From NCBI RefSeq assembly GCF_002233755.1, contig NZ_KZ268706.1, positions 100,026 through 164,025 on the forward strand: a stretch of DNA of 64,000 nucleotides. The letters are read 5' to 3'. The notes below the pieces were generated by a model. It did no database searches. It saw only the letters and a list, made by a program, of their open reading frames with translations, and was not told where the DNA came from. The translations under genes and the position numbers were made by a program. Source of the DNA: Acinetobacter piscicola (GTDB lineage: Bacteria > Pseudomonadota > Gammaproteobacteria > Pseudomonadales > Moraxellaceae). Positions within the stretch are counted from its first letter, which is position 1; each line of letters opens with the position of its first letter. This document shows positions 1 to 8,827 of the stretch, in pieces.

Positions 1-591
1 AGCCGCAGATTGCCCTGAACCAAGCACCACGACATCGCCTTGTAAATCTGTATCGGCATGCGTCATATATTGTGCAGAATGCAGACATTTTTGTGGTTGC
101 TGTTGCTGCACTTTGGCCAAGCATTCAGGCAAGTAAGGCACATTACCGCTTCCAATCAATAGATGACGGCATAAATAACTGTGCTGAACACCCTCCGATT
201 CCACCACGACTTTAAAACCAATAGTTTGAGGTTCGATTTTCAGAACACGAGATTGGTATTCGATACAATCAAGTTGCTCTGCAACCCATTGGCAGTAATG
301 GTTATACTCACAACGCGGAATATGTGGTTGTTCTAAAAAGTAAAACTTATATAAACGTTGCTGATGGCGCAGATAATTCAAAAAGCTAAATGGACTGGTT
401 GGATCAACCATCGACACCAAATCCGCCATAAATGGCACTTGTAATACCGTATTCGGTAACTGCATTCCCGCATGCCAATCGAATTGCGCCTTTTGCTCAA
501 AAAACACATAATCGAGTGAGCTTTTGTTCTGTAAAAGGCTTGCCAGACTTAAGTTAAAAGGTCCTAAACCAATTCCAATAAAATCAAGCAT
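1..591 (-). CDS. Siderophore amine N-hydroxylase (lysine/ornithine N-oxygenase family), 3' part outside window
   Basis: The frame is open from an ATG at 591 to the window edge (197 codons), so the C-terminal half is missing. The protein starts MLDFIGIGLGPFNLSL, the FAD-binding Gly-rich motif of the IucD/PvdA/SidA family. Just before the edge it carries VVVLGSGQSA, the NADPH-binding Gly motif. Family enzymes hydroxylate the terminal amine of lysine, ornithine or a diamine to make hydroxamate groups for siderophores. The start overlaps the stop of the upstream synthetase gene by 8 bases (584-591), so the two are translationally coupled. The amine substrate cannot be read from this fragment. Confidence 0.85.
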   Translation of the reverse strand, partial: MLDFIGIGLGPFNLSLASLLQNKSSLDYVFFEQKAQFDWHAGMQLPNTVLQVPFMADLVSMVDPTSPFSFLNYLRHQQRLYKFYFLEQPHIPRCEYNHYCQWVAEQLDCIEYQSRVLKIEPQTIGFKVVVESEGVQHSYLCRHLLIGSGNVPYLPECLAKVQQQQPQKCLHSAQYMTHADTDLQGDVVVLGSGQSAA

Positions 592-2368
592 AACTGACAT
601 CCTTCTGTGAGATACGCAGCGGATTTGGCAGTTGTACATAGACAGATTGATGTTCTACAGGTGCAATCAGTTCATCTAACTCATGCAAACGTGTGAGCAA
701 ATTACCTTTATAAGGTAAAGTTGGATTGAATAATAACCCCTGCAATAATGTGCTATCAGGATATTGCTGTAATTGCACCTGTAAGAAAGTTTTTAAATGC
801 TCAAGCAATTCATCTTCGGTGATATAGCCTGTTGCACCAATCGCATTGATCATGCCAAACAAGGTATTTCCAAAGAAATAATAACTAAAACGTTCATCCA
901 CAAAATCTTTAGGCCCAACCGCAAACGCTTTTTCTTTTAGTTCAGGTAAGGCTTGCAGAATTTCAGTGGCAAATTCTTCAATGTAATAGAAACCTTGGTT
1001 ATCACGTAACCACAAGGTTTTTGGCAAATGATTTTCTAATTCCAACAGTACATTCTGCTGATGTGATTCAAATGCCATGCCATAGCGATGGTATAGATAC
1101 ATCAACGGTTGCAAACTGACGTCAAGGAAACGATTAAACCAATCCAAAGCGATTTCTGAAAAATGATTTTCATGATGTGCTTTTGCAATTTTTGCGAATA
1201 AAGCATTAAAACGATTTAAAGGTTTATCTGGATGATCCTGACATAAGGATGCAATACAAGTGACTTGCTGTTGAGGATGGAATGGCTGATCACGGAAAAT
1301 ACAAATACTTTCATTGACCACTTCATCATCAATTTTTAATGCAATCCACGCTGGATCATTCACCGCTTTTAAACTTGGGCACTGTTTTAAAATGTTTTGA
1401 CCAAATTCGCTGTGCCATAAACGGTGCGTCAGCTCGCCACGATGGCATTCTTTGGCTAAATTGACGCGAATAGAATTGGTGATCATCACTGAAAGTGAGG
1501 GTTTCACCATCCAAGGTGCATTAAAACTCGCAAGTGTACGAATCGATGTTGTTGGCGAAAATTGCCAGCCACGCAACCCTAAATCAATCAGTTGTCCTGT
1601 TTGTTTAAGACGTTCAAACCACGGTTTACTTTGTAAGTAACGCGCTTGCCAAGGATGTAAAGGCAGTAATTTATATTCAGTATGAGTTTTGAGTAGATTG
1701 AGATCATGTTCAGATAAATACCACTGTAAAGCAGCTTTGAGTTGAGCTGAAATACTCTCATCAATCGCACTCCCTTCAGAAATATAGTCTTGATGAACCA
1801 ACCAATAATGCAGTTGTGTCTTGCCTTTATGTTCAGGAGAGAACTTTAACCAATCTTCGTGAATAAAGCCTGTTCTACTCTTGGGCGCAGGATGCATGCT
1901 ATGCCCCAAAATCAAAGCTTGTTCAGTTTCAATAAAACTCTGACCTGCTTTAACGAGATCATCAAAATCATTTTCACGTTGTACTAAAAATTGTTGCAAT
2001 GCATCCCGACTTTGAATCCATTTTTCAACCAATGAAGCAGCATCTAATGGAATCGAAGATTCAAAAACCAGTTCTTCAAGCAGGAGACCTATAATTGTAA
2101 TAGGGCTTAAAGTCTTCATTTGTCCGTGAATAATCACCTGTGGAAGATCTGCTAAACGGTGACGTCCTACTCGACTGACATAGGATAGAGGGAAATAGCA
2201 TTGCGCTTGAATAGAGTGGATTGGAATGGATAACAGCGTCAAACCTTGGCTAAACGCATGTTGTTGAGAACTTTGTTGATCATGCTTAAGCAAATAACCT
2301 TTGCCAGTTTCTTGCGTATAAGCATTAATGAAATGTTGCATCGCCAACCGATTGGCTAGTTGTTGCAT
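584..2368 (-). CDS. IucA/IucC-family NRPS-independent siderophore synthetase
   Basis: The protein is about 594 residues, the usual length for the aerobactin-synthetase family. These enzymes use ATP to condense a carboxylate such as citrate with an amine or hydroxylamine. The family signature GHSMHPAPKSRTGF lies near residue 155, and the C-terminal half carries the FhuF-like/IucA-C domain. I prefer the ATG at 2368 because AGAGG sits 9 bases upstream. An in-frame GTG at 2386 adds six residues but has no ribosome site. Together with the downstream hydroxylase it forms a citrate-hydroxamate type pathway such as acinetoferrin or baumannoferrin; which one is not decidable here. A Fur box lies about 140 bases upstream. 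Confidence 0.88.
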   Translation of the reverse strand: MQQLANRLAMQHFINAYTQETGKGYLLKHDQQSSQQHAFSQGLTLLSIPIHSIQAQCYFPLSYVSRVGRHRLADLPQVIIHGQMKTLSPITIIGLLLEELVFESSIPLDAASLVEKWIQSRDALQQFLVQRENDFDDLVKAGQSFIETEQALILGHSMHPAPKSRTGFIHEDWLKFSPEHKGKTQLHYWLVHQDYISEGSAIDESISAQLKAALQWYLSEHDLNLLKTHTEYKLLPLHPWQARYLQSKPWFERLKQTGQLIDLGLRGWQFSPTTSIRTLASFNAPWMVKPSLSVMITNSIRVNLAKECHRGELTHRLWHSEFGQNILKQCPSLKAVNDPAWIALKIDDEVVNESICIFRDQPFHPQQQVTCIASLCQDHPDKPLNRFNALFAKIAKAHHENHFSEIALDWFNRFLDVSLQPLMYLYHRYGMAFESHQQNVLLELENHLPKTLWLRDNQGFYYIEEFATEILQALPELKEKAFAVGPKDFVDERFSYYFFGNTLFGMINAIGATGYITEDELLEHLKTFLQVQLQQYPDSTLLQGLLFNPTLPYKGNLLTRLHELDELIAPVEHQSVYVQLPNPLRISQKDVSYA

Positions 2369-2505
2369 CTTACGAGTCCTCTTCACAAAAGAGTAAAATA
2401 AGCCTGTTCCATAAAAGTTATAAATTGATTAAATTCAAAACCTTGAGCAGTCACTTTAAATTTATTTATGTTTCTTGATCGAAGATTGTAAAACCTAAGA
2501 ATATT

Positions 2506-2524
2506 GATAATAATAATTATTATC
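2506..2524. promoter_or_regulatory. Fur box upstream of siderophore genes
   Basis: GATAATAATAATTATTATC is a 19-base palindrome, perfect except for the central base, and very close to the classical Fur consensus. On the minus strand a TACAAT (-10-like, 2485-2490) lies just downstream, so bound Fur would cover the -35 region. The siderophore synthetase start is about 140 bases further on. The rest of the 2387-2738 gap is AT-rich and I see no gene in it. Confidence 0.8.
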
Positions 2525-2738
2525 ATTTAATAATTCAATAGAAATCGAAAAAAAGGTTTTAAAAATATATCTAACAGATTGAATTCAGAGTTTTTTATTT
2601 TTATTTACATTCAGAATGATTCACATTTTGCACTATTCAACTTTTCATTTAATTAGGGAAATACTTATTTAGAATCATTTCTATATATTAAGTATTATAA
2701 ATTAATAGCTTACGCCTTAAAAATAAAAACTCATGCAA

Positions 2739-3206
2739 TTATTCATCTACAATATCAACAAAAGCTGCACTTAAAACCTTTGCCAAATCATTTGGGTGTA
2801 GCCCGACATCTAGCCCTCTTTTGCCACCGCTGATATACATTTTTGTCAGCCCTACTGCTTTATCAGAAATCGCCGTTTTTAAGCGCTTCTTCTGCCCGAG
2901 TGGACTAATACCCCCGACTAAATAGCCTGTTAAACGTTCCGCATCCTTCGGATCTGCCATATGCAACTTTTTACAACCAAAAGCATTGGCAACTTTTTTT
3001 AAATTAAGTTGATGATTTACAGGGAGTACGGCGATAAAATAATTTTTATCATCAGTCACCATCAATGTTTTAAATACTTCATCTACTTTTAACCCAAGTT
3101 TCTCTGCTGCCTCCAAACCAAAGCTTTTGGCATTGGCGTCATGTTGGTATTCATGTATTGAAAATTCGATTTTATTTGATTTCAAAACTTTGCAAGCAGG
3201 TGTCAT
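2739..3206 (-). CDS. ybaK: Cys-tRNA(Pro) deacylase, YbaK/EbsC family
   Basis: The protein is 155 residues, matching the single-domain YbaK family. These are stand-alone editing enzymes that hydrolyse mischarged Cys-tRNA(Pro) in the cytoplasm. Family features seen are the N-terminal TPACKVLKSNKIEFSIHEY strand, VFKTLMV, and VGGISPLGQKKRLKTAI with the GG(I/V)SP(L/F)G core. The gene runs opposite to the lipid cluster at 3352, with a shared upstream region. The start codon lacks an obvious Shine-Dalgarno sequence. Confidence 0.9.
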   Translation of the reverse strand: MTPACKVLKSNKIEFSIHEYQHDANAKSFGLEAAEKLGLKVDEVFKTLMVTDDKNYFIAVLPVNHQLNLKKVANAFGCKKLHMADPKDAERLTGYLVGGISPLGQKKRLKTAISDKAVGLTKMYISGGKRGLDVGLHPNDLAKVLSAAFVDIVDE

Positions 3207-3351
3207 TTGGATCTAGGATATAAAGTATTTAGAGAGACAAGTATAAGCGTTTTTTAAATAAAATTTAAATTTGCTTAGGCTATTTATAGCACTTGATAAA
3301 TTATCAGCAATCTGCTTAAAATCTCAACAATTACGAACATTTATTAAAACG

Positions 3352-3987
3352 ATGCCTTCTATCTATCAATTAAAACCAGCATTTCAGAATTTATTACGTC
3401 CCTTTGTGCAAAGATTATTCAAATTGGGAATCACAGCTAATCAAGTCACTTTATTAGCGATGTTTATCTCAATTTGCTTAGGCTATTTTCTGTATCAACA
3501 TTATTTAACGCATTCTATTTCTTGGCTTTTATTACTATTTCCGCTATGGATGCTGATTCGCATGGCATTCAATGCAATTGATGGCATGTTGGCACGTGAG
3601 TTTAAACAGCAGTCCAATTTGGGCGCTTTTTATAATGAATTGTGTGACATTATTTCCGATACAGCACTCTATCTTTGTTTTATTGCCTTTGGTTTTATAA
3701 ATGCAAAACTATTGTTATTTATCGTTTTTCTTTCCCTTCTAAGCGAATATACAGGTGTAATGGCACCTCTGATTGGTCAAGAACGCCGTTATGATGGCCC
3801 AATGGGGAAAAGTGATCGTGCTTTTTGGTTTAGTTTAATTGCTGTTATTATTGTGATATTTCCACTAATCAGTACAAATTTGCAACTTCTCAGTTGGATT
3901 TGTAATGGCATACTGATTCTAATTGGCCTACTACTTACGCTCACCATTTATAACCGAATTAAAAATAGTTTAAAGACAGTTTCGTAA
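3352..3987 (+). CDS. CDP-alcohol phosphatidyltransferase (YnbA-like)
   Basis: This is a membrane protein of 211 residues with about five to six hydrophobic segments. The family motif is recognisable: N74-A-I-D77-G-x2-A-R, eight residues, G91, N95, D99. Two of the four usual acidic residues are Asn (74 and 95) and an extra Asp follows at 103. Relatives join CDP-diacylglycerol and an alcohol to make a phospholipid. I start at ATG 3352; the frame is open 27 codons further upstream, but only to a TTG. It is first in a seven-gene cluster holding CdsA, PlsC-like, phosphatase and methyltransferase genes, arranged like E. coli ynbABCD. Confidence 0.82.
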   Translation: MPSIYQLKPAFQNLLRPFVQRLFKLGITANQVTLLAMFISICLGYFLYQHYLTHSISWLLLLFPLWMLIRMAFNAIDGMLAREFKQQSNLGAFYNELCDIISDTALYLCFIAFGFINAKLLLFIVFLSLLSEYTGVMAPLIGQERRYDGPMGKSDRAFWFSLIAVIIVIFPLISTNLQLLSWICNGILILIGLLLTLTIYNRIKNSLKTVS

Positions 3988-4011
3988 TTTTATTATTCAG
4001 GGTAAAAACAG

Positions 4012-5760
4012 ATGTATAACAATACTCAACAAACCTTTACGAGTCATGATGGAACTGCGTTGTTTTATCAACATTGGGCAACCCTTAATCCATCTGCAAC
4101 AAAAAAAGCCATCATTCTATTTCACCGTGGACATGAACATTCTGGGCGTATGGCGCATTTAGTCAACGAACTCAATTTACCTGATTTTGATTTCTTCGCT
4201 TGGGATGCACGTGGTCATGGTGATTCGCCTGGCGAGCGTGGTGATGCATTAAGTTTTTCAGCATGTGTTAAAGACATTCAATCTTTCGTGCAACATATTG
4301 AACAACAATATGCAATTTCAGCGGAAAATATCGCTGTAGTCGCGCAAAGTGTTGGTGCTGTTTTAGCTGCAACTTGGGTTCATGATTATGCACCTAAAAT
4401 TCGTGCACTCTGCCTAGCCTCTCCTGCTTTTGATATTAAATTGTATGTGCCTTTTGCTGAACCAAGCTTAAGAGTTATGGCAAAACTACGTGGCAATTTC
4501 TTTATACAAAGCTATGTAAAAGCCAATATGCTCACGCATGATAAACAACGTGCGCAGAGCTATGATACCGACCCTAAAATTGCCAAAGCGATTTCAGTCA
4601 GAATGTTATTGGGGCTATACGATGCTTCAAAACGTATTGTCGCGGATGCACAAAACATCTTTGTTCCAACACAGGTTTTATGTTCAGGCTCAGATTTTGT
4701 GGTCTTCCAAAAACCGCAACAACAGTTTTATCAAAAACTACCGCATCCTAAAAAAGAATTTCATATATTAGATGGCTTCTTTCACGATACTTTGGGTGAA
4801 AAAGACCGTCATATTGCAACTGAAAAAATTCGTCGTTTTATTCAGCAATGTTTTGCTGTGGAATATCAAGCACCTGATCTGTTAAATGCCGATAAAATTG
4901 GTTCAAGTTGTGCGATTGCTGAAGACTTAAGTTCACCACTGCCTGCAAAATCCATAAAAAATGCATTTTGGGAAATCACTAAAAAGAATTTGAAAATAGG
5001 AAGTCATTTATCTAAAGGCTTAAAAATTGGTGAAGATACAGGCTATGATTCAGGCAGCACACTAGATTTTGTCTATCGTAACCAGACTGAAAGTAGCAAT
5101 CCAATTGGAAAAATTATAGATCGACAATATCTCAATGCGATTGGTTGGCGTGGTATCCGTGTTCGTAAACAGAATATTGAATATCTCGTACAGAAATACG
5201 CTGACATTCTCATCAAAAAGCGTAAACCACTCAGAATTATGGATATTGCTTCAGGGCATGGTCGTTATATTCTCGATGCTGTTTCGCAATTACCTAAACG
5301 CCCAGACTCGATTTTACTGCGTGATTATAGTGATATTAATGTCCAAGCTGGGCAAAAAATGATTGCTGAACGTGGTTTAAGTGACATCGCTGAATTTGTT
5401 CAAGCAGATGCCTTTGATACTCAATCACTTGCATCAGTCAAACCAAAACCGTCTTTGGCTGTGGTTTCTGGTTTATATGAATTGTTTAGTGATAATGACT
5501 TACTTCGACAGTCACTGGAAGGTTTAAGTAAAGCCATTCTCAAAGATGGTTATTTAATCTATACAGGTCAAATTTGGCACCCTCAGCAAGAATTTATTGC
5601 ACGTGCTTTAACCTCACATCGTGAAGGTGATGCATGGGTCATGCGTTTACGTTCACAAGCGGAAATGGATGCGCTTGTTGAAGCGGCTGGCTTTAAAAAA
5701 GTAGATCAATGTATTGATGAATTTGGAATTTTTACAGTTTCAGTCGCACAGAAACTTTAA
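4012..5760 (+). CDS. Alpha/beta hydrolase fused to SAM-dependent methyltransferase (YnbC-like)
   Basis: The protein is 582 residues with two domains. Residues 1-290 are a monoacylglycerol-lipase-like alpha/beta hydrolase: FHRGHEHSGR oxyanion region, WDARGHGDSPGERG, nucleophile Ser113 in AQSVGA, and probable Asp228 and His258. Residues 340-580 are a class I methyltransferase with motif I DIASGHGRY (411-419). Length and order match E. coli YnbC (about 585 residues). It lies 24 bases after the phosphatidyltransferase gene and should act on the lipid product or its lyso form. The substrate is unknown. Confidence 0.85.
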   Translation: MYNNTQQTFTSHDGTALFYQHWATLNPSATKKAIILFHRGHEHSGRMAHLVNELNLPDFDFFAWDARGHGDSPGERGDALSFSACVKDIQSFVQHIEQQYAISAENIAVVAQSVGAVLAATWVHDYAPKIRALCLASPAFDIKLYVPFAEPSLRVMAKLRGNFFIQSYVKANMLTHDKQRAQSYDTDPKIAKAISVRMLLGLYDASKRIVADAQNIFVPTQVLCSGSDFVVFQKPQQQFYQKLPHPKKEFHILDGFFHDTLGEKDRHIATEKIRRFIQQCFAVEYQAPDLLNADKIGSSCAIAEDLSSPLPAKSIKNAFWEITKKNLKIGSHLSKGLKIGEDTGYDSGSTLDFVYRNQTESSNPIGKIIDRQYLNAIGWRGIRVRKQNIEYLVQKYADILIKKRKPLRIMDIASGHGRYILDAVSQLPKRPDSILLRDYSDINVQAGQKMIAERGLSDIAEFVQADAFDTQSLASVKPKPSLAVVSGLYELFSDNDLLRQSLEGLSKAILKDGYLIYTGQIWHPQQEFIARALTSHREGDAWVMRLRSQAEMDALVEAAGFKKVDQCIDEFGIFTVSVAQKL

Positions 5761-5820
5761 ATTACATTTAGCAAGGATGCTTTATTAGTAAATCTAAAAT
5801 TCAAAAATGGATTGAAGAAT

Positions 5821-7641
5821 ATGTATACACCCGAAGATATGCGTAATTTCCCGCTTTGGACTAAAAACACCTTTAGAATCAATTATGATGTTGATTTAGG
5901 TGGGGATAATCATGAATGGCGTGAATGCGTAACTCATATTCTTGAAGTTTTGAAAAAATATTATCATTTAGAAGTTATTTCAGAACCACCTTTTGAACCT
6001 AAAGAGGATTTTGTTGACCTCACTTACACTTTAAACAATAGTAAAATCATTATTGGAAATGATTTTCTTTTTTCTATGATATGGATTGAAGCAGAAACTG
6101 TTGAACTATCTTTAAAAATTCAAGAAATTCTTGCTGATGATAACAATCTTCCACCCAAAAGAATTGATGATGAAGTACCGAAAAATTCTGACTATTCCAA
6201 ATATAATATTCGAACGGAAACACACAGCAATAATACTTCTTCAACAAATCAAAAACCAACAATCAACTCAAAAAATATGATACTCAATAATCAACTCAAA
6301 CAAACAGGCACTTGGAAATGGGGAATCCTTTGTTTAGTTGTCCTTGCACCCTTTTTCTTTCTCACTTATGGATTTGCAAATAACTACGCATCGCAGTTGC
6401 TAAATGTACCAAGTATTGTTTATGACTGGGAAAAACACATTCCGCTTTGGGCATGGACCATTGTGCCCTATTGGTCTATTGACTTATTTTATGGACTGTC
6501 TTTGCTGTTATGTTGGAATAAATTTGAGCTTAAACAGCATGCGCTTAGGCTATTTACAGCACAGCTCATTTCAATCAGTTGCTTTCTGCTTTTTCCACTC
6601 AAATTTAGTTTTGAACGTCCTCCATTAGACGGATTCTTTGGTCTATGGTTTGATGTACTTATGGGGTTTGATAAACCTTTTAACCAAGCACCTTCTTTAC
6701 ATATCGTTTTATTGGTCATTCTTTGGGACTTTTTCCGCAGACACAGCACAGGTCATTGGAAATACCTTGTCGATATTTGGTCATTGTTAATTGGAATATC
6801 TGTACTTACCACATGGCAACACCATTTTATCGATATTCCAACTGGTTTATTGGCAGGTGCATTCTGTCTATGGCTATTTCCAATCACAGCAAAATCACCC
6901 TTTAAAAAAGATGGCTTGCAAATTTTAACACCAAAGCATTTAAAATTAGGCAGTTACTACCTTTGTGGCGCAGTGATTTGTCTTATCTTGGCATATGAAC
7001 TCAAACCTTGGGGATTATGGTTACTCTACCCAGCGATCAGTCTATTTGGCGTAGCGTTAAGCTACGGTTTTGTTCGACCACATTTCTTCCAAAAACAAGC
7101 AGATGGTAACTTGAGCATCGCAGCAAAAATGTTATTTGCGCCCTACTTAATATTTGCATGGTTGAACAGTCGAATTTGGACAAAGAAACATCCTGAAGAT
7201 TCCCAAATTTTTAAATTTGAAAATACAACCATTTTTTTAGGACGCATTCCAACGCATTCCACAACTCAAAAATATCAAGCAGTATTTGATTGTGTTGCAG
7301 AGTTACCCGTGAATCCTGACAGTTCATATTTTCAATACACCAGTTTAGACTTAATCCCCTTACAAGCAGACCAACTTCAACACGCTGTTGAATCTTTTAA
7401 CCAATTGATTGATTCAACTTCAACGCAGAAGTCACAACAGAATGTATTGATTTTCTGTGCCTTAGGTTATTCGAGAAGTAGCGCTATTTTATGTGCTTGG
7501 CTGTTACAACAACAGCATGCAATGCATGTAAATGATGCAATTCAAATTGTTCAATCCGCTAGACCGTGGGTTAAGCTCAACGAAGTCCAAATCAAAAACC
7601 TCAATACTTATCAATTAAAATTGAAAGGATTAGCCCCATGA
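5821..7641 (+). CDS. PAP2 / dual-specificity phosphatase fusion (YnbD-like) with extra N-terminal domain
   Basis: The protein is about 606 residues. Residues 1-150 are soluble, acidic and unlike YnbD, ending in a low-complexity Asn/Ser/Thr linker. Residues 165-430 hold the transmembrane PAP2 domain (KFSFERP, PSLH, HHFIDIPTG). The C-terminal 130 residues hold a tyrosine/dual-specificity phosphatase signature, CALGYSRSS, with nucleophile Cys546. I start at ATG 5821 (GGA 9 bases upstream); a TTG lies three codons earlier. E. coli YnbD is about 430 residues and lacks the first part. An internal ATG at 6277 would give the shorter form but has no ribosome site. The stop overlaps the next start. Confidence 0.8.
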   Translation: MYTPEDMRNFPLWTKNTFRINYDVDLGGDNHEWRECVTHILEVLKKYYHLEVISEPPFEPKEDFVDLTYTLNNSKIIIGNDFLFSMIWIEAETVELSLKIQEILADDNNLPPKRIDDEVPKNSDYSKYNIRTETHSNNTSSTNQKPTINSKNMILNNQLKQTGTWKWGILCLVVLAPFFFLTYGFANNYASQLLNVPSIVYDWEKHIPLWAWTIVPYWSIDLFYGLSLLLCWNKFELKQHALRLFTAQLISISCFLLFPLKFSFERPPLDGFFGLWFDVLMGFDKPFNQAPSLHIVLLVILWDFFRRHSTGHWKYLVDIWSLLIGISVLTTWQHHFIDIPTGLLAGAFCLWLFPITAKSPFKKDGLQILTPKHLKLGSYYLCGAVICLILAYELKPWGLWLLYPAISLFGVALSYGFVRPHFFQKQADGNLSIAAKMLFAPYLIFAWLNSRIWTKKHPEDSQIFKFENTTIFLGRIPTHSTTQKYQAVFDCVAELPVNPDSSYFQYTSLDLIPLQADQLQHAVESFNQLIDSTSTQKSQQNVLIFCALGYSRSSAILCAWLLQQQHAMHVNDAIQIVQSARPWVKLNEVQIKNLNTYQLKLKGLAP

Positions 7642-8072
7642 AAATGAATTTTTATGTGGTGGCTAAACTTTTATCTGCGACTAATGGTTTACTATTTTCA
7701 GGCTACATTGCTTTCATATTATCCGTTATAGCAATATTACTTAAAGGTTGGCAATCACTTGAATTTTGGATATTTATTATTCTAAGCTTCGGCATTATGA
7801 TGATTCACCATTACGTGTCACTCAGGTTGAAATTTGATGCTGAGCTGATTGAAATTATGGCGCAACAATCTGATACTGTCTCAATCGAAAACTTAACGCA
7901 GCAGTTTGATCAATCATTGATGCAATTTAAACTCATACCTGAGTCGAAAGCTGGTCGTGATTGGTCTCTACGTTTTACAGGCTGTTACCGTTTGTTTAAA
8001 CTGCAAATTACTTTACTGTTCATACAATATTTTGTTTTAATTATCTTAATTTATAAGTTATTGACACCATAA
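7638..8072 (+). CDS. Small membrane protein of the lipid cluster
   Basis: This is a 144-residue protein of unknown function. It has two adjacent hydrophobic helices near residues 15-57, a soluble stretch of about 60 residues, and a third helix near the C-terminus. Its ATG overlaps the stop of the phosphatase gene by four bases, so it is co-translated with the cluster. I recognise no catalytic motif; a scaffold or accessory subunit is only a guess from position. Confidence 0.7.
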   Translation: MKMNFYVVAKLLSATNGLLFSGYIAFILSVIAILLKGWQSLEFWIFIILSFGIMMIHHYVSLRLKFDAELIEIMAQQSDTVSIENLTQQFDQSLMQFKLIPESKAGRDWSLRFTGCYRLFKLQITLLFIQYFVLIILIYKLLTP

Positions 8073-8128
8073 GCCTTTTTCTTTTGGTCGAAAGCCCATT
8101 GAAATTATTGATAAAATTGGTTTGCAGA

Positions 8129-8827
8129 ATGAATAAAACTCCGCTTCAGAACGATAAAAATGTACCACTAGCGCAAACTCAAAATCATTTTGCGAGCAGT
8201 TCTATTGCTCGTCTGATTGCATTTTTTACACGTCGTGGCGCACGTCTACTGACTGGCGCGCGTAGTTTATGGATCGGTTGTCAGCCTGTGCCAAAACAGC
8301 GAATTTATTATGCAAATCATAATAGTCATATCGATTTTATTTTGCTTTGGTCATCTTTACCTAAAATGATGCGTCGAAAAACCAAGCCTGTGGCTGCTTC
8401 CGATTATTGGCTTAAAGATGGATTTCGACAATTTCTAATTAAAGATACGTTCAATGGTGTAACGATTCGACGTAATCAAGAAGATAATACTGACCCTTTA
8501 CAACCTGTGAAAGATGCTCTTGAACAAGGTTATTCTATTATCTTTTTCCCTGAAGGTACGCGTAATCTGAATGATGATATTGAATTACTGCCTTTCAAAA
8601 GTGGTTTGTATAATTTGCACAAACAATTCCCTGAAATTGAAATTGTTCCTGTTTGGATTTCCAATTTAAGACGTGTCATGCCTAAAGGTGCATTTATCCC
8701 GCTGCCATTACTTTCTACAGTATGCTTTGGGTGTCCTTTAGAGCAACATTTAGAAATGGATAAAATAAGCTTTATTGATTATGCGCAAAAACAATTATTA
8801 GAATTAAAAGAGGTTGAGAATCAATGA
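8129..8827 (+). CDS. 1-acylglycerol-3-phosphate acyltransferase (PlsC-like)
   Basis: The protein is 232 residues with the acyltransferase motif I NHNSHID (His64, Asp69) and motif III FFPEGTRN. Family members transfer a fatty acyl group to lysophosphatidic acid at the inner membrane to make phosphatidic acid. I choose ATG 8129; a TTG-started frame reaches 8084 but looks like read-through of the spacer. The stop overlaps the start of the cdsA-like gene by four bases, coupling production of phosphatidic acid to its activation. Confidence 0.87.
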   Translation: MNKTPLQNDKNVPLAQTQNHFASSSIARLIAFFTRRGARLLTGARSLWIGCQPVPKQRIYYANHNSHIDFILLWSSLPKMMRRKTKPVAASDYWLKDGFRQFLIKDTFNGVTIRRNQEDNTDPLQPVKDALEQGYSIIFFPEGTRNLNDDIELLPFKSGLYNLHKQFPEIEIVPVWISNLRRVMPKGAFIPLPLLSTVCFGCPLEQHLEMDKISFIDYAQKQLLELKEVENQ

